The notes below the pieces were generated by a model, which had not been told where the DNA came from, did no database searches, and worked only from the letters and a program-made list of their open reading frames with translations. 5,994 bases of DNA from DASZIT01 sp036264255. GTDB taxonomy: Bacteria > Actinomycetota > Acidimicrobiia > Acidimicrobiales > RAAP-2. Positions 1 to 5,460 of the stretch are shown here, one piece after another. The stretch's first letter is position 1; every line of letters starts with the position of its first letter. A program made the translations under genes and the position numbers. Where the stretch lies: assembly GCA_036264255.1 (NCBI GenBank), contig DATARI010000023.1:1-5994 (forward strand), given 5' to 3'.

Positions 1-299
1 GTGATGGTGAGGGCTGGGTCTGGCGCCGACGGATCCACCGAGCCCAGCCGGTCGGACCCTAGGCAGGTGAACCACACCCTTCCGTCACTACCGGGAAAAA
101 TGTTGGCCGGTAGTCGTACCCGGTCAGCCGGATCGGCGAAGGTTTCGACCGACCCGGACTCCACCTGCACCCGCCCGATCCTCGAGTTCGCAATCGAGGT
201 GAACCACACCTCGCCGCCGACGACGATGATTCCCGAGGGGGCGTCGACCGTCCCGGTTCGATCCCGAAAAACGTCGATCCGTCCGACGCTGGCGTCCAT
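1..299 (-). CDS. Streptogramin-lyase-like (Vgb-type) beta-propeller protein, N-terminal part
   Basis: Only the first 99 codons are inside the window; the gene continues past the left edge, so no stop is seen. The reading frame carries two blade motifs of the virginiamycin B lyase type: VWFTSIANSRIGRV at residues 31-44 and VWFTCLGSDRLGSV at 75-88. They match the family pattern of a WFT strand followed by a (I/L)G(R/S)(I/V) strand. At DNA level the VWFT codons are identical in both blades (66-77 and 198-209). The ATG at 299 is preferred because GGAGGAG lies about 8 nt upstream. An in-frame ATG at 317 would sit inside that ribosome-binding site. There is no signal peptide, so a cytoplasmic protein is likely. 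True Vgb enzymes linearise type B streptogramins, but most family members are uncharacterised propellers, and the catalytic His/Glu region would lie outside this window. Family assignment is fairly secure; function is open. Confidence 0.8.
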   Translation of the reverse strand, partial: MDASVGRIDVFRDRTGTVDAPSGIIVVGGEVWFTSIANSRIGRVQVESGSVETFADPADRVRLPANIFPGSDGRVWFTCLGSDRLGSVDPSAPDPALTI

Positions 300-377
300 G
301 TCGTCCTCTCCTCCCATCCTCAGCCAGGTATAGCTCGGATCCGCGATCGCACGTTGGCGATGGCAACGGTTCCGACC

Positions 378-393
378 CTCCGACGCGTCGGAG
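378..393. promoter_or_regulatory. Perfect 16-bp palindrome, possible operator
   Basis: CTCCGACGCGTCGGAG is its own reverse complement; the next base pair outward (377/394) breaks the symmetry. It lies 79-94 bp upstream of the Vgb-like start, on the side where that gene's regulatory region should be. Length and symmetry suit a binding site for a dimeric regulator. An RNA hairpin of 6-7 bp is the alternative. The binding protein is unknown, and the sequence is not the same as the tetR/MFS palindrome at 1250-1270. Confidence 0.45.
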
Positions 394-394
394 T

Positions 395-437
395 AGGCCG
401 ACGAGTGTTGCACCGGAGGCCGACGAGTGTTGCACCG
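395..437. repeat. Two tandem copies of a perfect 21-bp direct repeat
   Basis: Positions 395-415 and 417-437 are identical over 21 bp, starting AGGCCGACGAG and ending GTTGCACCG, with a single G between them, so the period is 22 bp. The block starts one base after the 16-bp palindrome ends. No third copy was found nearby. The spacing, close to two DNA turns, would put both copies on the same helix face, as for paired protein-binding sites. A recent slippage duplication in non-coding DNA would look the same. Confidence 0.85.
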
Positions 438-531
438 AAGAGGACAGTCTTGTCGGGGGAGCCTGACGCCGCCAAACCCCCGCCAAGGGTCGGACGCGCG
501 CAGCGGTTCAGTGGACCCTTCACCCTGAGTT

Positions 532-570
532 CGCCGGCGGGGGACCGCCGTGCGGGGCTGTGTCCCGGCG
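532..570 (-). terminator. Possible GC-rich hairpin terminator of tetR
   Basis: CGCC (532-535) can pair with GGCG (567-570), and GGGAC (541-545) with GTCCC (562-566), leaving a bulge and a GC-rich loop. The structure begins immediately after the tetR stop codon on the minus strand. There is no U-tract, so it would be a tail-less terminator of the kind reported in high-GC bacteria. In DNA this GC-rich, chance pairing is also possible. Confidence 0.3.
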
Positions 571-1200
571 TTACTTGGGTGGGCGGAGCCCATCCAGGAT
601 CACGACCAGCAACCGGGAACTCTGCTCCGGGGTCAGGGTCGCGCTCATGCACATTGAGCCCAGGAGCTGCATGAGATCCGGCCCGTCGAGGTCGTCGCGC
701 ACCACGCCGGCATCCTGGGCCCGGGTGAGCACCAGGCTCAGGGCTCCGTCGATGCGTTCACGGGACTCCGACCGAAGGTCGGGGTTCTTTTCAAAGGCCT
801 CGTGGAGCTCGCTCAGGAACCGTCGTTTGCCGGCCGCATAACGGATGAAGGCCTCGAGGTAGGCGACCATGGCCGGCCAGGGCTCCAAGGTTCCGACCGC
901 CGACTCGGCGGCGGCGACCAACTCGTCGACGTCCCCCCGGTACACGGCTTCAACCAGGTCGATCCGTCGCGGGAAGTGCCGGTAGAGGGTCCCGACCCCG
1001 ACCCCGGCCTCTTTGGCGATGGCGTCCATGGACGCCCCGCCCCCTTCTTCGGCGAAGACATCGTGGGCGGCGACGACCAGCTTCTCGTAGTTGCGGCGGG
1101 CGTCCGCCCGCATCGGTCGGGTCGGGTCCGCGTCCTCCCGCGGGGGGACAACCTCGTCCTCATCGATGGTGGCTGTCGTCGACCTCGAGTGATCCGTCAT
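571..1200 (-). CDS. TetR-family transcriptional repressor of the adjacent exporter
   Basis: This 209-residue protein has the normal TetR length plus a polar, acidic N-terminal extension (about residues 1-29). The DNA-binding domain covers about residues 31-80. Its helix-turn-helix is at 57-77, with the hallmark GVGVGTLYRHFP at 66-77. The all-helical remainder (about 85-209) is the ligand-binding and dimerisation domain and ends in ILDGLRPPK, an ending I associate with SbtR-like C-terminal domains. The ATG at 1200 is chosen because GGAGGGG lies 10 nt upstream and GCAGGAAG directly abuts it; the alternative ATG at 1113 has no ribosome-binding site. The gene is divergent from a drug exporter across 119 bp containing a palindromic operator, so repression of the exporter, released by a small ligand, is the expected role. 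The ligand cannot be read from the sequence. Confidence 0.92.
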   Translation of the reverse strand: MTDHSRSTTATIDEDEVVPPREDADPTRPMRADARRNYEKLVVAAHDVFAEEGGGASMDAIAKEAGVGVGTLYRHFPRRIDLVEAVYRGDVDELVAAAESAVGTLEPWPAMVAYLEAFIRYAAGKRRFLSELHEAFEKNPDLRSESRERIDGALSLVLTRAQDAGVVRDDLDGPDLMQLLGSMCMSATLTPEQSSRLLVVILDGLRPPK

Positions 1201-1212
1201 CTTCCTGCATCC

Positions 1213-1246
1213 CCTCCGGAATCCACGTCCATTTGCAAAGCGGAGG
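1213..1246. promoter_or_regulatory. Extra CCTCCG/CGGAGG half-sites in the tetR/MFS intergenic region
   Basis: Besides the main palindrome at 1250-1270, the same six-base half-site occurs as CCTCCG at 1213-1218 and CGGAGG at 1241-1246. The latter faces the CCTCCG at 1250-1255 across 3 bp, forming a second, shorter inverted repeat (1241-1255). The copy at 1213-1218 overlaps the tetR ribosome-binding site on the minus strand, so it may be there only for that reason. Secondary repressor sites are possible but unproven. Confidence 0.4.
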
Positions 1247-1261
1247 ATCCCTCCGTATACT
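1233..1261 (+). promoter_or_regulatory. Sigma-70-type promoter of the MFS exporter gene
   Basis: A -35 box TTGCAA (1233-1238) and a -10 box TATACT (1256-1261) are separated by exactly 17 bp. Transcription should start near 1268, giving a leader of about 50 nt before the ATG at 1320. The -10 box lies inside the palindrome at 1250-1270, so a bound repressor would block polymerase. No equally good promoter was found for the divergent tetR; a weak TAGTAT on the minus strand overlaps the same palindrome but lacks a -35 match. Confidence 0.75.
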
Positions 1262-1270
1262 AAACGGAGG
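1250..1270. promoter_or_regulatory. 21-bp near-perfect palindromic operator, probably for TetR
   Basis: CCTCCG (1250-1255) and CGGAGG (1265-1270) flank TATACTAAA. Pairing outward from the central C at 1260, 9 of 10 positions are complementary, with only A1257/A1263 mismatched. The site covers the -10 box of the exporter promoter and lies between divergent tetR and exporter genes. Length, symmetry and position are what is expected of a TetR-family operator. That the neighbouring TetR binds here, and also represses itself, is inference. Confidence 0.8.
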
Positions 1271-1319
1271 AAGCATCCGATTACCTCATCACCATATCAG
1301 CGGAAAGGTCGGACAAGCC

Positions 1320-2921
1320 ATGTCCCCTCTGTCTCTTCTTCAAACGCGCCCCAACCTGGGCAAAAGGGCCGATCCGGGCCCCGTGGGCGCCCCCCGGCGC
1401 CGGCCCGCCAGCCCCCGAGTGTTCCTCTTCGTCATCCTGACCGCCCAGCTCATGGTGGTACTGGACGGGACGATCGTCAACGTCGCCCTCCCGCATATCC
1501 AAGAGAGCCTCCGGTTCTCCGGGAGTGGGCTCTCCTGGGTACTAAACGCCTACCTGCTTACCTTCGGGGGGCTCCTCCTCCTCGGCGCCCGGTCCGGCGA
1601 CCTCCTCGGTCGCCGCCGGACCTTCCTGACCGGTATCGCCATCTTCTCGTTGAGCTCGCTCCTCGGAGGCTTCGCCGTCTCCGGGTGGATGCTGCTGGCC
1701 GCCCGAGCCCTCCAAGGGGTGGGCGCCGCCCTGGCCGCCCCGTCGTCGTTGGCATTGCTGACCACCGTGTTTGCTGACGGGCCGGCGCGAGTCCGGGCCA
1801 TCGGCCTCTTCACCACCGTGTCGGCCGCCGGCGGTGCCATCGGTCTGGTCGCCGGCGGCATACTCACCCAGCTGGTTTCGTGGCGCTGGGTGATGTTCGT
1901 CAACGTGCCCATCGGCATCGCGGTCTGGGCCATCGGCCGGATTACCTTGCAGGAGACCGAAGTCCGACACGGGCACTTCGACGTGGCCGGCGCCCTGTCA
2001 TCCACCCTCGGCATGGGCGGCATCGTGCTCGGCCTGGTGGAGGCCGGCACCGACGGGTGGGCCAGCCCGATCACCCTCGGGGCGCTGGCAGTGGGCGCCT
2101 TCCTGCTCGGCATCTTCGTCCGGGTCGAGACCCGGGCCAGCGAGCCGATCCTGCCGTTGCGCCTGCTGGCCAACCGGACACGGATGGCGGCCAATGTCTC
2201 CCGCGGGCTGATGTACGCCGGCATGTACGGGATGTTCTTCTTCCTCGGCCAATTCCTTCAGGACGTCGAGGGGTACTCACCGCTCCGGACCGGCCTCGGC
2301 TTCTTGCCCATCCCGGTCTCGGTGTTCCTGGCGTCGCAGGTGGTCAGCAAGAGTCTGGTCCATCGGATCCGACCCAAGGTGTTGATGATGACCGGGATCG
2401 GCATGACGATCGTGGCGCTGCTTCTTTCCAGCCAGCTTCACGCCGGGACCACGTATCCGAGGCTTCTGGTCAGCCTGGTCCTCCTCGGCCTCGGCTCGGG
2501 AATGGCCCTGGTGCCCCTGACCTCGGCGTCGCTTTCCGGCGTGGATCCCGGTGACGCCGGGGCCGCCTCCGGCATCGTCAACGTCATCCAGCAGGTGGGC
2601 GCCGCCCTCGGATTGGCCGTCCTGGTGACGGTCCTGAGTGCGGCGGCCGGTCACTCCCAGCTGGCCTCGGGCGTCGGCGCCAAGGCCTCCCTGGTGCACG
2701 GGTTGGACGTGACCTTCGGGGCGGGCGCCCTGTTCGGCCTGGTGGCGCTGGTGATGGTGGCGGTCCTGGTCCGCCTCCCCGCCCCGGAAGCGAACTCGGC
2801 GGTGGCGACCGCGAGGGAACTCGACGAGGTCGACGAGGTCGACGAGGTCGACGAGGGCCTGGAGGCCGAGGTGGTCGACGGCGAAGGCTTGGTGTGGGCC
2901 AACCCGGAGCTGGTCGCCTAA
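1320..2921 (+). CDS. MFS multidrug exporter, DHA2 (14-TM, EmrB/QacA-like) type
   Basis: This 533-residue inner-membrane antiporter would export drug-like compounds using the proton gradient. Family motifs are LDGTIVNVALPHI at 48-60 (motif D1 of 14-TM exporters), GARSGDLLGRRRTF at 89-102 (motif A loop), LLAARALQGVGAA at 125-137 (motif B), and GGAIGLVAGGIL at 171-182 (motif C, with LVA where GP-type residues are usual), followed by WRWVMFVNVPIG at 188-199. The length and repeated hydrophobic segments fit 14 helices, the last at about 465-486. The ATG at 1320 is chosen because the longer open frame begins inside the promoter, and GGAAAGG lies 11 nt upstream. The first 33 residues are a basic, proline-rich cytoplasmic lead, and the C-terminus has an unusual acidic tail (about 499-533). 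It is probably controlled by the divergent TetR. The substrate is unknown. Confidence 0.93.
   Translation: MSPLSLLQTRPNLGKRADPGPVGAPRRRPASPRVFLFVILTAQLMVVLDGTIVNVALPHIQESLRFSGSGLSWVLNAYLLTFGGLLLLGARSGDLLGRRRTFLTGIAIFSLSSLLGGFAVSGWMLLAARALQGVGAALAAPSSLALLTTVFADGPARVRAIGLFTTVSAAGGAIGLVAGGILTQLVSWRWVMFVNVPIGIAVWAIGRITLQETEVRHGHFDVAGALSSTLGMGGIVLGLVEAGTDGWASPITLGALAVGAFLLGIFVRVETRASEPILPLRLLANRTRMAANVSRGLMYAGMYGMFFFLGQFLQDVEGYSPLRTGLGFLPIPVSVFLASQVVSKSLVHRIRPKVLMMTGIGMTIVALLLSSQLHAGTTYPRLLVSLVLLGLGSGMALVPLTSASLSGVDPGDAGAASGIVNVIQQVGAALGLAVLVTVLSAAAGHSQLASGVGAKASLVHGLDVTFGAGALFGLVALVMVAVLVRLPAPEANSAVATARELDEVDEVDEVDEGLEAEVVDGEGLVWANPELVA
2823..2858 (+). repeat. 9-bp tandem repeat encoding a DEV-DEV-DEV-DEG acidic tail
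   Basis: The unit GACGAGGTC occurs three times exactly (2823-2849) and a fourth time as GACGAGGGC (2850-2858). It is in frame and encodes residues 502-513 of the exporter, in the cytoplasmic tail after the last membrane helix. Since the unit is a multiple of three, slippage would lengthen or shorten the tail without breaking the frame. Confidence 0.95.
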
Positions 2922-2928
2922 GGAGATC

Positions 2929-4521
2929 TCAGGAGTGGTGGCTGGGCCGGCGCCGCCGGACAAGCCAGGCGATCACGCCGACCACCGCCACTGCCCCGAC
3001 GATGATGGCAATGATCCCGATGGTGGGGAACCCCCCACCCCCGTGGGCAATGACTTGAGCCGGTGGGGTGGGGGGGAGGGTGCTGGTCGAGGGGTTGGAC
3101 GAGTTGGAGGGCGGAGACCCAGAGCTCGGCGAGGCGGTGAAGGCGACGACGTGGGTGCCGGCCGCCGCCAAGAGCACCCCGCCTCCGACGCTGGGAGTGG
3201 GGAAGTGGTTGATCGGATTCCCGATGGAGACCTGCTGCTGCACGGCACCGGTCGTCGGGTTGAGTCCGCTGAGCATGCCGTTCTGCCCGATCGTCCACAC
3301 CAATCCGGCGGCGATGATCGGCGGGCCTCCGCCCACCTGGGACGTCCAGAGGGTCTGCAATCGGGCCGGCGACGAGCTCACCTGCAGGGCCACGATGCCG
3401 CTCAGGCAGGGGATGAACACTGTCGTCCCCATCACCGCCGTCCCGCCGTCGACATCGTCGGAGCAGACCCCGTCCAGCTCCGCCTCCTGTCCACCGATGC
3501 CCCCCAAGTGGCTGCCGTTCAAGAGGTAGGCACGGGCCGACTTGCCCGAAGCCACCACCTGTCCGTCGTTCAACAGGGCGGGACCCATCGACAGATCCAA
3601 GTCCTTGGCGTTGTCGGAGGCCCAGGAGGTGGGGGCGAAGTACTGGAGCAGTTGGAGGGTGGAGGACAACTCGAGCACCGAGTCGCTGTCGTCGTAGGGC
3701 TGGCTGGACGAGGTCACCGAGCCGTTCCCGACCCCCACCCAGAGGTTCCCTCCGCTGTCGACTCCGGGCGCCGCCCCACCCATCCAGATCGCCCCCTGGC
3801 TGTCTCCGGGGCCGGCGTCAACCCCGAAGTCCACCGGGGTACCGCCCGCCTCGTTCACCCCGACCAGCCATCCCCGGTAGGTCGAGCAGTCCCCGTAGTT
3901 GCCGCCGAATCCGAACACCACCTGGTTGGCATCGAGGGTCAACCCGGTGCGCTGCAACAGGGCGGCGGGGGTGGACCCGCTCGGGTCCACGTTCTGGCTG
4001 AGCTCGATGTGGCCGGTCGAGGTGTTGAGGCCGACCAGCAGGTGCGCGGGTTTGCCCCCCACCAATTCGTCGGCGACCACGTAGATCTCGGACCGGGCCG
4101 GGTCGACGACGGGCGTGCCGGTGATGCCGACCACCGGGCTGATGTCTCCGCAGGGGAGTGAGCCCGACGGCACCGGGGTCCCGACATGGGTCGACCACAG
4201 TGGTGCGCCGGTCGACGACGACAGCGCATAGACGGTGTCGTTCTCCGTCGCCACGAAGACCTGTCCGCCGGAGACCAGCGGTTCCCCGTAGACCTGGCCA
4301 TCGAGCCCGGGCGAGGTCCAGGCCGGCTTGGTGGTGTCGACCGATCCGACCGGAGCCGCCACCCCGGATCCGGCGGGATCGTGGTGATAGACGGTCCAGG
4401 AGGTGTCGCCAGGTGTCGTCGACGAAGTGGCCGCCCCGACCACCGGCACGGACCCGGTGGCTGTCATCACCGCCGGAACGCTTAGTGCGGTGAGCATGAG
4501 ACTGATTCGACGGCGACCCAC
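2929..4521 (-). CDS. Secreted, membrane-anchored PQQ-like beta-propeller protein
   Basis: This 530-residue protein begins with a signal peptide: MGRRRISLM n-region, hydrophobic core, and likely cleavage after VVGA near residue 30. The body (about 41-465) has repeated propeller blades of the PQQ-like type, such as GGQVFVATENDTVYALSSST at 85-104, GLVWTIGQNGMLSGLNPTTG at 406-425 and GGVLLAAAGTHVVAFTAS at 447-464. A Ser/Pro-rich linker (463-489) leads to a membrane helix (about 500-520) and a basic VRRRR tail, so the propeller should sit outside the cell. Four cysteines in the exported part (124, 212, 353, 372) could form disulfides. The GTG at 4521 is chosen because it supplies the charged n-region; no ribosome-binding site is visible, and the next ATG (4497) would lose that charge. 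The stop lies 7 bp from the convergent exporter. No quinone-enzyme partner is nearby, so enzymatic PQQ use is not claimed; a binding or scaffold role is possible. Confidence 0.85.
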   Translation of the reverse strand: MGRRRISLMLTALSVPAVMTATGSVPVVGAATSSTTPGDTSWTVYHHDPAGSGVAAPVGSVDTTKPAWTSPGLDGQVYGEPLVSGGQVFVATENDTVYALSSSTGAPLWSTHVGTPVPSGSLPCGDISPVVGITGTPVVDPARSEIYVVADELVGGKPAHLLVGLNTSTGHIELSQNVDPSGSTPAALLQRTGLTLDANQVVFGFGGNYGDCSTYRGWLVGVNEAGGTPVDFGVDAGPGDSQGAIWMGGAAPGVDSGGNLWVGVGNGSVTSSSQPYDDSDSVLELSSTLQLLQYFAPTSWASDNAKDLDLSMGPALLNDGQVVASGKSARAYLLNGSHLGGIGGQEAELDGVCSDDVDGGTAVMGTTVFIPCLSGIVALQVSSSPARLQTLWTSQVGGGPPIIAAGLVWTIGQNGMLSGLNPTTGAVQQQVSIGNPINHFPTPSVGGGVLLAAAGTHVVAFTASPSSGSPPSNSSNPSTSTLPPTPPAQVIAHGGGGFPTIGIIAIIVGAVAVVGVIAWLVRRRRPSHHS

Positions 4522-4667
4522 TTCAGATCCGTCGCGCCGGCAACCGGAGGGGGGCGCGGAGACCGGGTTCCATGGCCGCAGGCTATTGGACGCCTTGATG
4601 AATTGGACGACACCAGCTCCGGTCAGATCACCACTTGCGGGGGGTCAGGAGCCGCGCGGAGGAACCT
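4522..4667. other. Non-coding gap between the ArsR-SRPBCC and propeller genes
   Basis: These 146 bp lie between two genes on the same strand. I found no convincing promoter, ribosome-binding site for the propeller gene, or terminator hairpin; the best symmetry is the 8-bp CCGCGCGG at about 4652-4659. The propeller frame stays open through at least the 115 bases upstream of its GTG but offers no other start codon there. Confidence 0.5.
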
Positions 4668-5423
4668 TCAGCTGTACATCAAGGAGCCCGGCGTAGTCAA
4701 CAGATCGCCCGTCTCCAGCCATGTCTTCAGGCCGGAGAGGATCATCGGCCAACCGCCGAAGAGCTGGTCGTTGGCGTTCTCGCGCAACTGGTCGTGGGTC
4801 ACCGTGAGCTGGCAGGAGTCACCGATCGGTTCGATCTCCCAGGTGACCCGGGAGGTGCCCTCGCTCTTCACGTCATCGCCCCACAGCGCCACCATGGTGT
4901 GGACCAGGCGGCGGGGCGCATCGACCTCGAGCACCTCGCCCTCCGCCAGGAGCTGGCCGCCGCCACCGGGATGGCCCATCTCCAGGTGGGAGCCGGGCTT
5001 CCAATCGGAGGTGACCCCGGCCCCGAAGTTGTACTTGCTCCTGATCTCCGGGTTGGTGATCGCCTCCCAGAGGCGTTCGGGGGTGGTCCGGATGTAGATC
5101 TCGAACACCTTCTCCATGGGACTCTCCAATCTGGTCTTGAGACCGCTGAGCGTCGCCGCCCAGGGCTCGGCATATTTGCTCACCCACCGGTCGTGGACGA
5201 GCCGGATCGGGACGGGATTCAGGAAGTGGAGCTTCTCGCGACCTCGCCGCTTGGTCACCACCAACCTCGCCTCTTCGAGTTGCTTCAGGTGCTTCATCAC
5301 CCCGAAGCGGGTCATCGAGAACCGCTCCTCGAGCTCACTCAGCGTCTGCCCGTCCTGACGGAAGAGCTCGTCGAGCAGGCTGCGCCGGGTCGGATCGGCA
5401 AGGGCTCTGAATACCTCGTCCAC
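4668..5423 (-). CDS. ArsR-type HTH fused to SRPBCC/AHSA1 ligand-pocket domain
   Basis: This 251-residue regulator has two domains. Residues 1-100 form an ArsR-like winged helix: FRALADPTRRSLLDEL at 5-20, recognition-helix region SMTRFGVMKHLKQLEEARLV at 36-55, then a basic wing (KRRGREKLHF, 58-67). Residues 103-240 form an SRPBCC/AHSA1 helix-grip domain: VFEIYIRTTPERLWEAITNP at 106-125, and a C-terminal helix GGWPMILSGLKTWLE at 223-237. No Cys pair of the ArsR metal-site type is visible in the HTH domain, so metal sensing is unlikely and the SRPBCC pocket may bind a small ligand. The GTG at 5423 is preferred over the GTG at 5453: the latter lies inside the promoter palindrome, upstream of the -10 box. 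Starting at 5423 gives the usual N-terminus MDEVFRALADPTRR and a leaderless transcript. An internal ATG at 5117 could make the SRPBCC domain alone. Autorepression is likely. Confidence 0.88.
   Translation of the reverse strand: MDEVFRALADPTRRSLLDELFRQDGQTLSELEERFSMTRFGVMKHLKQLEEARLVVTKRRGREKLHFLNPVPIRLVHDRWVSKYAEPWAATLSGLKTRLESPMEKVFEIYIRTTPERLWEAITNPEIRSKYNFGAGVTSDWKPGSHLEMGHPGGGGQLLAEGEVLEVDAPRRLVHTMVALWGDDVKSEGTSRVTWEIEPIGDSCQLTVTHDQLRENANDQLFGGWPMILSGLKTWLETGDLLTTPGSLMYS
5118..5127 (-). promoter_or_regulatory. Internal ribosome-binding site before the SRPBCC domain
   Basis: On the minus strand GGAGAG (5127-5122) lies 4 nt before an in-frame ATG at 5117 (6 nt counted from the GGAG core). 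That ATG is residue 103, exactly at the join between the ArsR and SRPBCC domains (ESP-MEKVFEIYI). It could give a separate 149-residue SRPBCC protein, or be a relic of two genes that became fused. Chance GA-rich coding sequence is the alternative. Confidence 0.4.
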
Positions 5424-5430
5424 GCTGGCT

Positions 5431-5460
5431 ACAATAGGTGACCATATGGTCACATGTCAA
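5431..5460 (-). promoter_or_regulatory. Promoter of the ArsR-SRPBCC gene, leaderless arrangement
   Basis: On the minus strand TTGACA (5460-5455), a perfect -35 consensus, is followed after 18 bp by TATTGT (5436-5431). The expected transcription start, 7-8 nt downstream, falls at 5424-5423, on the GTG start codon, implying a leaderless mRNA, which is common in actinobacteria. The TGA inside TTGACA is also the stop codon of the upstream acetyltransferase gene. Confidence 0.72.
5438..5453. promoter_or_regulatory. Perfect 16-bp palindrome in the arsR promoter spacer
   Basis: GTGACCATATGGTCAC is its own reverse complement and fills most of the spacer between the -35 and -10 boxes. This is a classic repressor-operator position, and ArsR-family dimers bind such inverted repeats. 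The simplest reading is that the ArsR-SRPBCC protein represses its own gene here; the identity of the binder is inferred. Confidence 0.75.

Larger units (their letters stand above)
300..570. other. Non-coding region between tetR and the Vgb-like gene
   Basis: No convincing gene lies here on either strand; the frames that are open lack a ribosome-binding site and family resemblance. The stretch holds the Vgb-like gene's ribosome-binding site (about 309-316), a 16-bp palindrome (378-393), a 21-bp direct repeat (395-437) and a hairpin next to the tetR stop (532-570). A weak minus-strand -10-like TATACC lies at 332-327 and would give a leader of about 20 nt for the Vgb-like gene. No matching -35 box is visible, so that promoter is not claimed as a feature. 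Confidence 0.6.

Noticed and set aside
395..437. The 21-bp repeat pair as a minimal CRISPR array
   Set aside because: Only two copies exist, separated by one base rather than a spacer of about 30 bases, and no cas gene is present.
320..674. Small genes in the tetR/Vgb-like gap
   Set aside because: The open frames on both strands lack ribosome-binding sites, overlap tetR or the repeat block, and have arginine- and proline-rich translations without family resemblance.
1233..1319. N-terminal extension of the exporter from a TTG at 1233
   Set aside because: The TTG is the -35 box of the promoter, and the 29 extra residues lie upstream of the predicted transcription start. The ATG at 1320 has a ribosome-binding site and gives a normal DHA2 N-terminus.
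2277..2963. 228-codon minus-strand open frame across the end of the exporter gene
   Set aside because: It is antisense to conserved membrane helices of the exporter and is dominated by Gly, His, Gln and charged residues with no identifiable domain.
2935..4161. 408-codon open frame on the plus strand, antisense to the propeller gene
   Set aside because: It is a GC-driven shadow frame rich in Gly, Arg, Pro and His with no recognisable fold, and it lies entirely opposite a clear secreted protein gene.
4635..5441. 268-codon open frame on the plus strand, antisense to ArsR-SRPBCC
   Set aside because: It mirrors a well-supported two-domain gene, has no family motif or ribosome-binding site, and its composition is typical of antisense frames in high-GC DNA.
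5424..5453. Longer ArsR-SRPBCC start at GTG 5453
   Set aside because: This codon lies inside the palindrome between the -35 and -10 boxes. The 10 added residues are not part of the usual ArsR N-terminus, which begins at the GTG at 5423.
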